The notes: generated by a model from the sequence alone, not told the origin. Positions 1-8,684 are shown, counted from the first letter of the stretch. The stretch: DNA of 64,000 nt from Streptomyces flaveus (GCF_014647675.1 NZ_BMPQ01000019.1:107606-171605); one strand, 5' to 3'. Numbers and translations: made by a program.

Positions 1-39
1 AGCCCACCATCCCGCCTACCACTCAGCGGTGCCGAAGCC

Positions 40-936
40 GTGGCGCCCATGAAGAAGGTCAAGGCCCGCGCCCAAGGTGACGGCGCCCTCGCGGCCGTCT
101 TCATCGCACCGGCCATGCTGGGCTTTCTGGTCTTCCTGCTCTGGCCCACGCTGCGCGGCATCTGGCTCAGCTTCACCCGGTACAACCTGCTGACTCCGGC
201 GGAGTTCGTGGGCCTGGACAACTACGTCCGTATGGTCAACGACCCGATCTTCTGGGACTCGTTGTGGGTCACCGTCGAGTACGTGGTCCTCAACATCGGT
301 GTCCAGACGGTCGCGGCGCTCGCCATCGCGGTCCTGCTCCAGCGGCTCACGCAGTCGTCCCTGCTGCGGGGCATCGTGCTCACCCCGTATCTGATGTCGA
401 ACGTCGTCGCCGGCCTCGTCTGGCTGTGGATGCTCGACACCCAGCTCGGCATCGGCAACGAGATCATCAGCGGTCTCGGCGCCGACCGCATCCCCTTCCT
501 CGCCGACGAGACCTGGGCCATCCCCACCATCGCCCTGATCAACGTCTGGCGGCACGTCGGCTACACCGCCCTGCTCCTGTTCGCCGGGCTCCAGGCCATC
601 CCGAACGACATGTACGAGGCGGCCAGGGTCGACGGCGCGAGTGAGTGGCGGATGTTCTGGCGGATCACGATGCCGCTGCTGCGGCCGGTACTGGCGGTGG
701 TGCTGATCATGACCGTGATCGGTTCGTTCCAGGTCTTCGACACCGTCGCGGTGACCACCGCGGGCGGCCCGGCCAACGCGACCAACGTCCTGCAGTACTA
801 CATCTACGGCTCCGCCTTCGGCCGCTTCCAGTTCGGCTACGCCTCGGCGATGTCGGTGGCCCTGCTGGTCGTGCTGAGCGCGATCACCGTCCTGCAGTAC
901 CGGCTCACCCGGGCCGGCCAGAGCGACCTCGGCTGA
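40..936 (+). CDS. Carbohydrate ABC transporter permease (MalF/UgpA type)
   Basis: First of two inner-membrane permeases of a sugar importer. The 298-residue protein has about six hydrophobic segments. The EAA loop is visible near residues 190-210 (YEAARVDGASEWRMFWRITMP), where the ATPase docks. The next two genes encode the partner permease and the binding protein, and no ATPase gene follows; in Streptomyces such CUT1 systems usually borrow the shared ATPase MsiK, which is inference here. The start is uncertain: GTG at 40 is used, ATG at 49 is possible, and the frame stays open to the left edge of the window, so the true start could lie upstream. Family assignment is secure; the substrate cannot be read from sequence. 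Confidence 0.9.
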   Translation: MAPMKKVKARAQGDGALAAVFIAPAMLGFLVFLLWPTLRGIWLSFTRYNLLTPAEFVGLDNYVRMVNDPIFWDSLWVTVEYVVLNIGVQTVAALAIAVLLQRLTQSSLLRGIVLTPYLMSNVVAGLVWLWMLDTQLGIGNEIISGLGADRIPFLADETWAIPTIALINVWRHVGYTALLLFAGLQAIPNDMYEAARVDGASEWRMFWRITMPLLRPVLAVVLIMTVIGSFQVFDTVAVTTAGGPANATNVLQYYIYGSAFGRFQFGYASAMSVALLVVLSAITVLQYRLTRAGQSDLG

Positions 937-954
937 CGGAAGGGAGATACCGAC

Positions 955-1875
955 ATGGCTGCCGTAACAGCGACCAACACCGGGATACGACCGGAGCGGC
1001 GCAGGTTCTCCTTCGGACGGGCCGCGGCCTGGACCGGAATGGTCCTGATCGTCCTCATCACCATGCTGCCCTTCTACTGGATCCTGCGCACCGCGCTCTC
1101 CACCAACGCGGGCCTGGGCGCCGACCCCACCAACCCGCTGCCCGTCGACCTCACCACCAGCGGCTTCGAGCGGGCCCTCGGTCTGCAGTCGGCCGAGGAG
1201 GCGGTCGCGCAGGGCGGCGCGGGCGGCGGGCTCGACTTCTGGCGCTATCTGCTCAACTCGGTGGGCGTCTCGACGGTGATCACCGCGTGCCAGATCTTCT
1301 TCTCCGCGATGGCCGCGTACGCCTTCGCACGGCTGCGCTGGCGCGGCCGGGACAAGGTGTTCGCCCTGTTCCTGGCCGGACTGATGGTGCCGACCATCTT
1401 CACGCTGCTGCCGAACTTCGTGCTCATCAAGGAACTCCAGCTGGTGGACACGCTGTTGGGGATCGCGCTGCCGACGATGTTCATGACGCCGTTCGCGGTC
1501 TTCTTCCTGCGGCAGTTCTTCATGAACATCCCCCGGGAGGTCGAGGAGGCGGCGCTGCTCGACGGCGCCGGGAAGATCAAGATCTTCTTCCGGGTCGTCC
1601 TGCCGATGGCGTCCACCCCGATCATCACGCTGTCGGTGCTGACGTACATCACGTCCTGGAACGACTACTTCTGGCCGCTGATGGTGTCGTACAGCGACAG
1701 CTCGCGCGTGCTGACCGTGGCGCTGGCGGTCTTCCGGGCGCAGACCCCGGCGACCGGCGTCGACTGGTCCGGGCTCATGGCGGCGACGCTGATCGCCGCG
1801 CTGCCGATGCTGGTGCTCTTCGCCTGCTTCGCCCGCCGCATCGTCAGCTCCATCGGCTTCACCGGGATCAAGTGA
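955..1875 (+). CDS. Carbohydrate ABC transporter permease (MalG/UgpE type)
   Basis: Second permease of the sugar importer, 306 residues, with an N-terminal membrane segment near residues 25-45 and several more downstream. The EAA motif is present as EEAALLDGAGKIKIFFRVVLP, about 90 residues from the C-terminus. It starts 18 bp after the first permease, with GGAAGGGAG upstream of the ATG, so the genes are co-transcribed. The conserved MalG-like motif TSWNDYFWPL lies shortly after the EAA loop. It forms a heterodimeric channel with the preceding protein. The extended periplasmic loop around residues 55-95 is typical of actinobacterial CUT1 members. Confidence 0.91.
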   Translation: MAAVTATNTGIRPERRRFSFGRAAAWTGMVLIVLITMLPFYWILRTALSTNAGLGADPTNPLPVDLTTSGFERALGLQSAEEAVAQGGAGGGLDFWRYLLNSVGVSTVITACQIFFSAMAAYAFARLRWRGRDKVFALFLAGLMVPTIFTLLPNFVLIKELQLVDTLLGIALPTMFMTPFAVFFLRQFFMNIPREVEEAALLDGAGKIKIFFRVVLPMASTPIITLSVLTYITSWNDYFWPLMVSYSDSSRVLTVALAVFRAQTPATGVDWSGLMAATLIAALPMLVLFACFARRIVSSIGFTGIK

Positions 1876-1885
1876 GGGAATGACC

Positions 1886-3229
1886 ATGCGACTTCGTACG
1901 CTGACCGCGCTGGCCGGAGCGCTGACCTTGTCCCTGGTGACCGGCTGCGCGAACGGCGATTCCACCGGGGCCTCCGCGAACACGGTGACGTACTGGCTGT
2001 GGGACGCCAACCAGCTGCCCGCCTACCAGACCTGCGCCAAGGGGTTCGAGAAGGAGAACCCGGGCCTGAAGGTCAAGATCACCCAGTTGGGCTGGAGCGA
2101 CTACTGGACCAAGCTCACCGCCGGCTTCATCGCGGGCACCCAGCCGGACGTCTTCACCGACCACATCCAGAAGTTCGGCCAGTTCGCCGATCTGCAGGTG
2201 CTGGAGCCGCTCGACGACCTGGGCATCAAGAACGACGACTACCAGCCGGGGCTCGCCGCCAGCTGGATCGGCCAGGACGGTCACCGCTACGGCGCCCCCA
2301 AGGACTGGGACACCGTCGCGCTCTTCTACAACCAGAAGATGGCGAAGGACGCCGGCGTCACCGCCGAGCAGCTCAACGACCTCTCCTGGAACCCCAAGGA
2401 CGGCGGCACCTTCGAGAAGGCGATCGCCCACCTGACCGTCGACAAGAACGGCAAGCGGGGCGACGAGCCGGGCTTCGACAAGAACAACGTCAAGGTGTAC
2501 GGACTCGCCACCCAGGGCGGCGGCATGGGCGACGGCCAGACCCAGTGGAGCACCTTCACCGGCTCCGCCGGGTGGAGCTACACCGAAAAGGCCCGGTGGG
2601 GCACGGAGTACCAGTACGACAGCAAGGCCTTCCAGTCCACCATCGACTGGTACTTCGGCCTGGCGAAGAAGGGCTACATGGCCCCCTTCGCCGACTACAA
2701 CATCCAGTCCAACCAGGGCATCACGCAGTTCGCCGCGGGCAAGGCCGCCACCGTCTTCGACGGTGCCTGGATGATCTCCACGTACTACGGCACCAAGGGC
2801 ATCGACGCCGGCACCGCCCTCACTCCGGCCGGTCCGACCGGCAAGCGCGCCACGATGATGAACGGCCTCGCCGACTCCATCAGCAAGGCCTCCGACAACA
2901 AGGAGGGCGCCCGCAAGTGGGTGGCGTATCTGGCCTCCGACGCGTGCCAGACCGTGGTCGGCAAGGCCGGGGTCGTCTTCCCCGCCACACCGGCCGGCAC
3001 CGAGGCCGCCACTGCCGCCTACAAGAAGAAGGGCATCGACGTCACGGCCTTCACCGAGCCAGTGGCCGACAAGAAGAACTTCCGGACGTTCTCCTACCCG
3101 ATCACCAACTACGCGGCCGACGTCACCGCGCTCATGCAGCCCGCCATGGAGGACATCTACGGCAACGGCAAGCCGGTGAGCAGCCTCGACGAGACCAACG
3201 ACCAGATCAACCTCATCCTCGACCAGTGA
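1886..3229 (+). CDS. Sugar ABC transporter extracellular binding lipoprotein
   Basis: Family 1 solute-binding protein of the importer. ATG at 1886 is preferred to ATG at 1880 because GAGGGA lies seven bases before it; this gives 447 residues. The N-terminus is a short basic, then hydrophobic signal ending in the lipobox LVTGC, so the mature protein is anchored to the outer face of the membrane. Many aromatic residues (YWLWD, GWSDYWTKL, WDTVALFYNQ, GAWMIS) are typical of oligosaccharide-binding clefts. It lies 10 bp after the second permease and 14 bp before an oxidoreductase gene, so all four genes probably form one operon. The specific sugar is unknown. Confidence 0.9.
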   Translation: MRLRTLTALAGALTLSLVTGCANGDSTGASANTVTYWLWDANQLPAYQTCAKGFEKENPGLKVKITQLGWSDYWTKLTAGFIAGTQPDVFTDHIQKFGQFADLQVLEPLDDLGIKNDDYQPGLAASWIGQDGHRYGAPKDWDTVALFYNQKMAKDAGVTAEQLNDLSWNPKDGGTFEKAIAHLTVDKNGKRGDEPGFDKNNVKVYGLATQGGGMGDGQTQWSTFTGSAGWSYTEKARWGTEYQYDSKAFQSTIDWYFGLAKKGYMAPFADYNIQSNQGITQFAAGKAATVFDGAWMISTYYGTKGIDAGTALTPAGPTGKRATMMNGLADSISKASDNKEGARKWVAYLASDACQTVVGKAGVVFPATPAGTEAATAAYKKKGIDVTAFTEPVADKKNFRTFSYPITNYAADVTALMQPAMEDIYGNGKPVSSLDETNDQINLILDQ

Positions 3230-3243
3230 AGGGCACCCCCTAT

Positions 3244-4446
3244 ATGACGTTCTCCCTCGGCATCGTCGGTGCCGGACAGTTCTCGGGACAGTTCGCCAAG
3301 CTGTTCCTGGCCCACCCCGGCGTGAGCGAGGTCTTCGTCACCGACCTCCTGCCCGAGCGGGCCGAGCAACTGGCGTCCACGGAAGGGCTGTCGGGCACCT
3401 TCCCCTCGTACGAGGCGATGCTGGAGTCCGAGGCGGTCGACGCCGTCGCGATCTTCACGCAGCGCTGGACCCATGGACCGCTGGTGGTCCAGGGGCTGAA
3501 CGCCGGCAAGCACGTGTACTCGGCGGTGCCCATGGCGATCACTGCGGAGGAGATCGCGGCGATCATCGACACCGTACGCGCCACCGGTCTGACGTACATG
3601 ATGGGCGAGACCAGCCAGTACAACCCGGCGACCGTGCACGCCCGCAACCAGATCGCCGAGGGCGCGTTCGGGCGGCTCTTCTACGCCGAGGGCGACTATG
3701 TGCACGACATGGACCTCGGGTTCTACGAGGCCTACCAGTACAGCGGCGGCGAGGACTGGAAGTCCACCGCCAGCTATCCTCCGCTGCTCTACCCGACGCA
3801 CTCGGTGGGTGGGGTGCTGGGTGCCTGGCAGACGCATGCGGTGAGCGTGTCCGCGATCGGCGTCAAGGACGATCGTGGTGACGGGGTCTTCGACCAGGAA
3901 GTCAGCCAGTTCGGCAACGACTTCTCCAACGCGACCGCGCTGTTCGAGGTCGCGGGCGGCGGTTCGTTCCGTACGAACGAGTTCCGGCGGGTCGGCTACC
4001 CCTCGCACATCAGGGAGTCGCGTTTCCGGTTCTTCGGTACGGACGCCAGCATGGAGCAGCTCGCCACGGTGGCCATGTGGCAGGACAAGAAGGGCGTCAA
4101 GGACATCAGCGAGCTGCTGGAGCCCAAGCCCACCATGTCTCCTGACGACCCGTCACTCCAGCACATCGCGCCGGACCTCAGGGCCGCCTTCACCTCCGGT
4201 TCGGCTCCGGTGCACGACCGCTCGCGGCTGCCGCGGGAGTTCGACCACCTGCACAACGGCCATGAGGGGAGCCACCACTTCCTGGTGGACGACTTCGTGA
4301 CCGCGGTGAACACGCGCACCCTGCCATCGGTGAACGCGTGGGTGGCCGCCCGCTACACCCTGCCGGGCATCGTCGCGCACGACTCCGCACGGCAGGGCGG
4401 GGCAAGGCTGGAGATACCGGACTTCGGGGACGCGCCCGAGGAGTGA
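3244..4446 (+). CDS. Gfo/Idh/MocA family oxidoreductase
   Basis: Cytoplasmic NAD(P)-dependent sugar or polyol dehydrogenase of 400 residues. The N-terminal Rossmann motif GIVGAGQFSGQF is at about residues 5-16. The family EKP-type segment has become GKHVYSAVPMA near residue 95, lacking the usual EKP lysine, so catalysis or ligand handling may differ from classical members. The alpha/beta C-terminal domain contains FYAEGDYVHD and YPTHSVGG, where the histidines are candidates for catalysis. It is the last gene of the importer operon, suggesting that it oxidises the imported sugar or a derivative. Related proteins include inositol and glucose-fructose oxidoreductases; the substrate is not predictable. 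Confidence 0.88.
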   Translation: MTFSLGIVGAGQFSGQFAKLFLAHPGVSEVFVTDLLPERAEQLASTEGLSGTFPSYEAMLESEAVDAVAIFTQRWTHGPLVVQGLNAGKHVYSAVPMAITAEEIAAIIDTVRATGLTYMMGETSQYNPATVHARNQIAEGAFGRLFYAEGDYVHDMDLGFYEAYQYSGGEDWKSTASYPPLLYPTHSVGGVLGAWQTHAVSVSAIGVKDDRGDGVFDQEVSQFGNDFSNATALFEVAGGGSFRTNEFRRVGYPSHIRESRFRFFGTDASMEQLATVAMWQDKKGVKDISELLEPKPTMSPDDPSLQHIAPDLRAAFTSGSAPVHDRSRLPREFDHLHNGHEGSHHFLVDDFVTAVNTRTLPSVNAWVAARYTLPGIVAHDSARQGGARLEIPDFGDAPEE

Positions 4447-4465
4447 CCAGCCCGGTATCGACTCC

Positions 4466-4495
4466 GGCCCGGCTGCCCTTCGGGGCGGCCGGGCC
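4466..4495. terminator. Bidirectional hairpin terminator with UUCG loop
   Basis: A 13-bp stem (4466-4478 with 4483-4495, one G-U pair) closes a TTCG tetraloop. It lies between the convergent oxidoreductase (ends 4446) and transpeptidase (ends 4511) genes. There is no T tract, as is usual in Streptomyces. Confidence 0.8.
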
Positions 4496-4510
4496 GACCG
4501 GGCCGACCGG

Positions 4511-5206
4511 TCAGGTGCCCGGCTTGCGGCCGTACACGAAGACGTCGTCGTTCTTCTTGAGGAGCGACCAGTACTTCTTGGCGTTGGTCTTCGTCATGTT
4601 GACGCAGCCGTGCGAGCCGGGCGGGTTCCACATGCTCACGCCGACGGAGTGGAAGGCCTGGCCGCCGTCGAAGAACTGGCTGTAGGGCATCGGCACGTTG
4701 TAGATGGTCGAGACGTGGTCGATGTTCCGCCAGTAGATCTTCTTCAGGCCGGTGCGGGTCTCGTATCCGTTGCGTCCGGTGCGGACCGGGACCGGGCCGT
4801 AGACGAGCCTGCTGCCGTCCTGGATCCAGCTGAGCTGCAGTGTCAGGTTCACGCAGGCGATGCGGCCCTTGTTGACCGGGCACCTGCCGTCCCTGTTGGG
4901 GTTGTTCCCGACGGCCTTCTGCTTCTTCATCAGGTCCATCACGCCCCAGGTGACCGACCCCGCGTACCCGATGTTCGGGGTGATGCCGTGCTTGGTCTGG
5001 AAGGCCTTGATCGCCCGGCAGTCTGCGGCGGACTGCCTGCCGTCGACGGTCCGGCCGAGGAACCTCTCCACCTGCTTCTGATACGGACCGGCCTGCGTGC
5101 TGCAGCTCGCCGCCTGCGCCGGCACGGCGCCCAGCGCGACGGTCAGCGGCGCCACCAGTCCTGTGATGCCCAGTACGACGGCTCCCCGTCTGCGTATGTC
5201 CCCCAT
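4511..5206 (-). CDS. Secreted L,D-transpeptidase with peptidoglycan-binding domain
   Basis: Cell-wall enzyme of the YkuD family that makes 3-3 crosslinks in peptidoglycan. ATG at 5206 is chosen because AGGGGGAAGG lies six bases upstream; an in-frame ATG at 5230 lacks this. The 231-residue product begins with a twin-arginine-like region (MGDIRRRGAVVLG) and a signal peptide ending near AQAA. A small PG_binding_1-like domain follows (FLGRTVDGRQSAADCRAIKAFQ, about residues 45-90). The catalytic YkuD motif is SHGCVN near residue 195, preceded by FHSVGVSMW. Nothing indicates carbapenem resistance. It is monocistronic and divergent from the esterase gene. Confidence 0.9.
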   Translation of the reverse strand: MGDIRRRGAVVLGITGLVAPLTVALGAVPAQAASCSTQAGPYQKQVERFLGRTVDGRQSAADCRAIKAFQTKHGITPNIGYAGSVTWGVMDLMKKQKAVGNNPNRDGRCPVNKGRIACVNLTLQLSWIQDGSRLVYGPVPVRTGRNGYETRTGLKKIYWRNIDHVSTIYNVPMPYSQFFDGGQAFHSVGVSMWNPPGSHGCVNMTKTNAKKYWSLLKKNDDVFVYGRKPGT

Positions 5207-5297
5207 GATGCCTTCCCCCTTCGTCCACATGCGTGGTGCACTCTGTGCCAGCTAGACATGCGCCGGAGGAGTTGGGTTGTAGAGCGGCCCACGCTGC

Positions 5298-5357
5298 GAC
5301 GAAACGGTTACGCAGCCTGCCGTCCCCGAGACGAAACGGTTACGCAGCCCGCCGTCC
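5298..5357. repeat. Duplicated 28-bp repeat with LacI-type core
   Basis: Two copies of a 28-bp unit (5298-5325 and 5330-5357) differ at one base and have a 32-bp period. Each carries GAAACGGTTAC, an imperfect palindrome with the AACnGTT core seen in LacI-family operators. They lie in the divergent region between the transpeptidase and esterase starts, about 95-150 bp before the esterase ATG. An operator role is inference. Confidence 0.6.
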
Positions 5358-5450
5358 TGCGGGAGACTTCCGCCGGACGGCGGGCCCCGCTGTCTCCCGG
5401 GGAAGGTGAGGATCGGCGTCAGGCAACGACGCCGTATCAAGGAGGACCCG

Positions 5451-6428
5451 ATGACCACCACTCCCCCGCCCTTCGACCCCGAGCTGGCCGCGGCGCTGGC
5501 CGTGATGGGCGAGCAGGCGCCCACCACCCTCCTGCCGGAGTGGATCCCGATGGCGCGGGGGCTGGGCGACGACGGTCCCTTCGAACTGCCCACGAACGAG
5601 GTGCTGAGCCGCGACGGCGCCTTCGAGGTCGAGGAGCGTTCGGTGCCCGGACCCGAGGGCGCACCGGACATCTCCTTGATCATCTGCCGCCCCACCTCCG
5701 TGCCCGGTCCGCGGCCGGTCGTCTATCACACGCACGGCGGCGGCATGGTGCTGGGCAACAGCCGGATGGGCATGGACCTGACGATGGAGTGGGCCGAGGA
5801 GCTGGGCCTGGTCGTGGTGTCGGTGGAGTACCGGCTCGCTCCGGAGCATCCGCACCCGGCCCCGGTGGAGGACTGCTACGCCGGCCTGCTGTGGACGGCG
5901 GAGAACGCCAAGGACATCGGCGCAGACCCGGACCGGATCATCCTGGCGGGCGGCAGCGCGGGCGGCGGGCTCGCCGCGGCGCTGGCACTGCTGGCCCGCG
6001 ACCGGAACGGGCCGCGTGCGATCGGCCAGATGCTGCTGTACCCGATGCTCGACGACCGCAACGACACCCCGTCCGCCCTTCAGATGGCCGGCCTCGGCAT
6101 CTGGGACCGTACGGCGAACGACACCGGCTGGACCGCGCTGCTCGGTGAGGCCCGCGGCACGGCGGACGTCTCCCCGTACGCGGCTCCGGCCCGCGCCGAG
6201 GACCTGTCCGGGCTGCCGCCGGCCTTCATCGACGTGGGCTCGGCCGAGACCTTCCGCGACGAGGACGTCGCCTACGCGTCCCGGATCTGGCAGGCGGGCG
6301 GCCAGGCCGAGCTGCATGTGTGGCCGGGCGCGTTCCACGGCTTCGACGGACTCGCCCCGCAGGCCGCGCTGTCCCAGGACGCCCGGGCGGCCCGGGTGCG
6401 GTGGCTGCACCGACTGCTCGGTGAGTGA
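5451..6428 (+). CDS. Alpha/beta hydrolase, HSL-type carboxylesterase
   Basis: Cytoplasmic esterase or lipase of the hormone-sensitive-lipase family, 325 residues. The oxyanion-hole motif HGGG is at residues 95-98 and the nucleophile motif GGSAG at 167-171 (Ser169). The catalytic Asp/His pair is expected near FIDVGSAETFRDEDV and WPGAFHGFD at the C-terminus. The start ATG at 5451 has AAGGAGG placed ideally upstream; the frame extends further upstream without support. It reads rightwards, alone, with a duplicated repeat in its promoter region. The stop codon lies inside a short inverted repeat (6421-6440). The natural ester is unknown. Confidence 0.9.
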   Translation: MTTTPPPFDPELAAALAVMGEQAPTTLLPEWIPMARGLGDDGPFELPTNEVLSRDGAFEVEERSVPGPEGAPDISLIICRPTSVPGPRPVVYHTHGGGMVLGNSRMGMDLTMEWAEELGLVVVSVEYRLAPEHPHPAPVEDCYAGLLWTAENAKDIGADPDRIILAGGSAGGGLAAALALLARDRNGPRAIGQMLLYPMLDDRNDTPSALQMAGLGIWDRTANDTGWTALLGEARGTADVSPYAAPARAEDLSGLPPAFIDVGSAETFRDEDVAYASRIWQAGGQAELHVWPGAFHGFDGLAPQAALSQDARAARVRWLHRLLGE

Positions 6429-6440
6429 CACGACACTCAC
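6421..6440. promoter_or_regulatory. Inverted repeat overlapping esterase stop
   Basis: Seven-base arms GTGAGTG and CACTCAC are separated by six bases. The element overlaps the esterase stop codon and lies 69 bp before the PucR-type regulator start. It could be an operator or a weak hairpin; no T tract follows. Confidence 0.4.
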
Positions 6441-6453
6441 CGGCATACAGCCC

Positions 6454-6495
6454 ATGGTGATTCCTGACTCATGGATCCAAATGGTGATTCCTGAC
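6454..6495. repeat. Direct 15-bp repeat upstream of PucR-type regulator
   Basis: ATGGTGATTCCTGAC occurs at 6454-6468 and 6481-6495, 27 bp apart, ending 13 bp before the regulator start. The position suggests an autoregulatory binding site or a local duplication of the promoter; neither is proven. Confidence 0.5.
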
Positions 6496-6508
6496 CGAGA
6501 ATGAGTAG

Positions 6509-7552
6509 ATGGAAGAGCTGGCTGGCCGCCTGGCCGCGCTCGACCCGGACGCCGGAGCCGCCGTCCAGGTCATCGCCTACTTCGACCGGCTGGTCGAGGG
6601 GCGCGCCGGGCTCGAGGCCCTGGTACGGGGTGCGGCGGTGCTGTCCGGCTGCCCCGCACGGCTCGTCGACGAGGCCAGGCAGGTACGGCTCCGGGTCGAG
6701 GCCGACGGGCGGCGGCGCGACGAACTGGGGCCTGTGCGTCCCGAGTGGCCTTCGGCGCCGCTGATCCCGGGCGGGGCTCCCGCGGTGTGGCTGGAGCGCA
6801 CGGGGCCGCGGACGGTGGTCGACGCCATGGTCCTGGAGCGGACCGCGAGCGCCGCCCGGCATGTCCTGGACCGCACCCGGGGGCGAGCTCCTGTGCACGG
6901 CCCGGCCGACGATCCGGCCCTGCTGGAGACGGTGCTCGACCCGACGGCCGCGGAGGCCGCCCGGCTGCACGCGGCGCGCGGGCTCGGCCTCGACCCGGAC
7001 GGTCAGGCTCGCACGATCGCCCTGCGCGGCGGCTCTCAGAAGCAGCTCTCCCTGAGCCTTGCCTCCGGCGAGCGGGCCCTCGTCCAGCCGGTCCCAGGCC
7101 CTGAGCTGCCGCACGAGGGCCGGGTGGGTGTGGGCCCGTCGGTCCCCGTCCTGGAACTGCCCCGCTCCTGGTCCGCCGCCCGCACGGCCCTGCGCTTCAC
7201 GGCCGGGGGCAGCGACCAGGATCCGGGCCCGCGCGTCGTCCACGCCGACGAACTCGGCACGCTCGCCCTGCTGTCAGCCGTGGTCGCCCCGGGCATCGAG
7301 CCCCCGCCCGACGTACGCGCCCTCGACCACGCCGCCGCGGCGGCCCCGTGGCTCCTGCCCACGCTGTACGCCGTCATCACCTCCCCGAGCCTGCGCACAG
7401 CGGCCACCGAGCTGAACCTCCACCACTCCACCCTCCAGGACCGCCTCGCCCACGCGGAGTCCCTGCTGGGCTGGCCGGTACGCACGCCGCAGGGCCGCCT
7501 GCGCCTCCAACTGGCCCTGACCGCCCGGCACCTGGCCCGGAACCAGGTCTGA
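6509..7552 (+). CDS. PucR-type helix-turn-helix transcriptional regulator
   Basis: Predicted DNA-binding regulator of 347 residues. The C-terminal 60 residues carry the PucR/CdaR-type helix-turn-helix (SLRTAATELNLHHSTLQDRL followed by a LGW segment and RLRLQLAL). The N-terminal 280 residues show no standard GAF or GGDEF motif; they are alanine- and arginine-rich and probably form the ligand or dimer domain. No strong ribosome-binding site precedes the ATG at 6509. Duplicated sequence just upstream may be its own operator. Target genes are unknown; the adjacent esterase is the simplest candidate. Confidence 0.8.
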   Translation: MEELAGRLAALDPDAGAAVQVIAYFDRLVEGRAGLEALVRGAAVLSGCPARLVDEARQVRLRVEADGRRRDELGPVRPEWPSAPLIPGGAPAVWLERTGPRTVVDAMVLERTASAARHVLDRTRGRAPVHGPADDPALLETVLDPTAAEAARLHAARGLGLDPDGQARTIALRGGSQKQLSLSLASGERALVQPVPGPELPHEGRVGVGPSVPVLELPRSWSAARTALRFTAGGSDQDPGPRVVHADELGTLALLSAVVAPGIEPPPDVRALDHAAAAAPWLLPTLYAVITSPSLRTAATELNLHHSTLQDRLAHAESLLGWPVRTPQGRLRLQLALTARHLARNQV

Positions 7553-7675
7553 GACCCGGGCTCGCCCGCCCGCTCCCGGGTGACCGCCCGGCCTTGGCAG
7601 CCAGGGCACTTCCCCCGCGCGCCCCGCTGTGCTTGTCTGGGGGCCGTTTTCGGTGGGTGGGGCGGGAGTTGCTGT

Positions 7676-8617
7676 ATGCGCAAGGCGTGGGTCGGCGGGG
7701 TGCTGGTGGGTCTGCTGCTGCTCGGAGCCTGTGGAGACCCCTCCTCCGGGCCCGAGGCCGCGCCGCCCGAGCGTCCGGTTTCCGGCACAGCGGCGGCTAT
7801 GGCGCCGGGCCCGTCGCCGTCCTCGACCACACAGCAGCAGCGGCCGCCCGCCTCCGCCGTGTCCAAGGCGCCCGCGAAGCGGCCCACCGTGCTGTACCTC
7901 GGTGACTCGCTCGCGATGGAGAACCAGAAGGTGCTCGGCGAGTTCCTCCAGGACGAGTTGAAGGCGCGCTACACCAGCGCCCCGTACTCGGGGACGACGC
8001 TCTGCGACTACCTGGAGGGAACCGGCGAGAAGTCGCTCGTCCCGGACAGGGACAAGGCGGCCGCCCTGGTGCGTTCGCTGCGGCCGGACTTCGTGGTGCT
8101 GCAGTTCTGGGCCAACGCCTGGGACTACACGTGGTGCATGGACGGGATCACGCACGGCAAGGATCCGGCCACGTACTTCGCGCGTTACACCTCCGACGCC
8201 CGCAAACTGACCGACCAGATCGCGAAAGCGGGCAACGGGAAGCGGCCGAAGGTCGTGTGGGTGCTCCAGGGCCCGGACCCGATCACCCCCGACCGGGTCC
8301 GCCGCGTCAACGAGATCTATGAGCAGCAGGCCGACGCATCCGGTGGCCTGGTCGCGGACGCCGGCAAGGAGGTCGGCCCGGCCGGCGCCCGCTACACCTG
8401 GTCCCAGCACCTGCCGTGCACGGCGTACGAACGCAAACACCCGGCGTACTGCACTCAGCCGGCCAACAACCGCACCGCCCTGCACCGCGACGACGACTAC
8501 CTGCACTTCTGTCTGGCCCCCACCACCGCGAAGTCCAGGCCCTGCCCGGTCCGCTCCCCCGGCATCCTGCGTATGACCCGGGCGATCACCAAGGCGCTGA
8601 CCGCCGCGACGAACTGA
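7676..8617 (+). CDS. SGNH/GDSL-fold secreted lipoprotein
   Basis: Predicted extracytoplasmic lipoprotein of 313 residues. ATG at 7676 follows GGCGGGAG and starts a classical signal with lipobox LLLGAC; the upstream extension in this frame has no such support. A proline-, serine- and alanine-rich linker (about residues 22-65) precedes an SGNH-hydrolase core: block I is YLGDSLAME, and a DDDYLHF segment near the C-terminus supplies the Asp-His pair. Four cysteines in the second half (TTLCDYL, YTWCMDG, HLPCTAY, HFCLAP) could form disulfides. The substrate is not evident; acyl-transfer or deacetylation at the cell surface is possible. Confidence 0.78.
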   Translation: MRKAWVGGVLVGLLLLGACGDPSSGPEAAPPERPVSGTAAAMAPGPSPSSTTQQQRPPASAVSKAPAKRPTVLYLGDSLAMENQKVLGEFLQDELKARYTSAPYSGTTLCDYLEGTGEKSLVPDRDKAAALVRSLRPDFVVLQFWANAWDYTWCMDGITHGKDPATYFARYTSDARKLTDQIAKAGNGKRPKVVWVLQGPDPITPDRVRRVNEIYEQQADASGGLVADAGKEVGPAGARYTWSQHLPCTAYERKHPAYCTQPANNRTALHRDDDYLHFCLAPTTAKSRPCPVRSPGILRMTRAITKALTAATN

Positions 8618-8634
8618 GAGAGCCGTGCACAGCA

Positions 8635-8674
8635 GGTGCCCGGGTCCGCTGACCTCTCGACGGACCCGGGCACC
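8635..8674. terminator. Hairpin terminator (14-bp stem)
   Basis: A perfect 14-bp stem (8635-8648 with 8661-8674) and 12-base loop lie 17 bp after the lipoprotein stop. It most likely ends the rightward transcript. Confidence 0.8.
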
Positions 8675-8684
8675 CGCGTGGGGT

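Noticed and set aside
16-2010. Long open frame on the minus strand opposite the sugar permeases
   Set aside because: It mirrors GC-rich genes on the plus strand, is extremely rich in Arg, Gly and His, and has no domain. Several similar long antisense frames (for example 9686-12391 + and 52995-54536 +) were rejected for the same reason.
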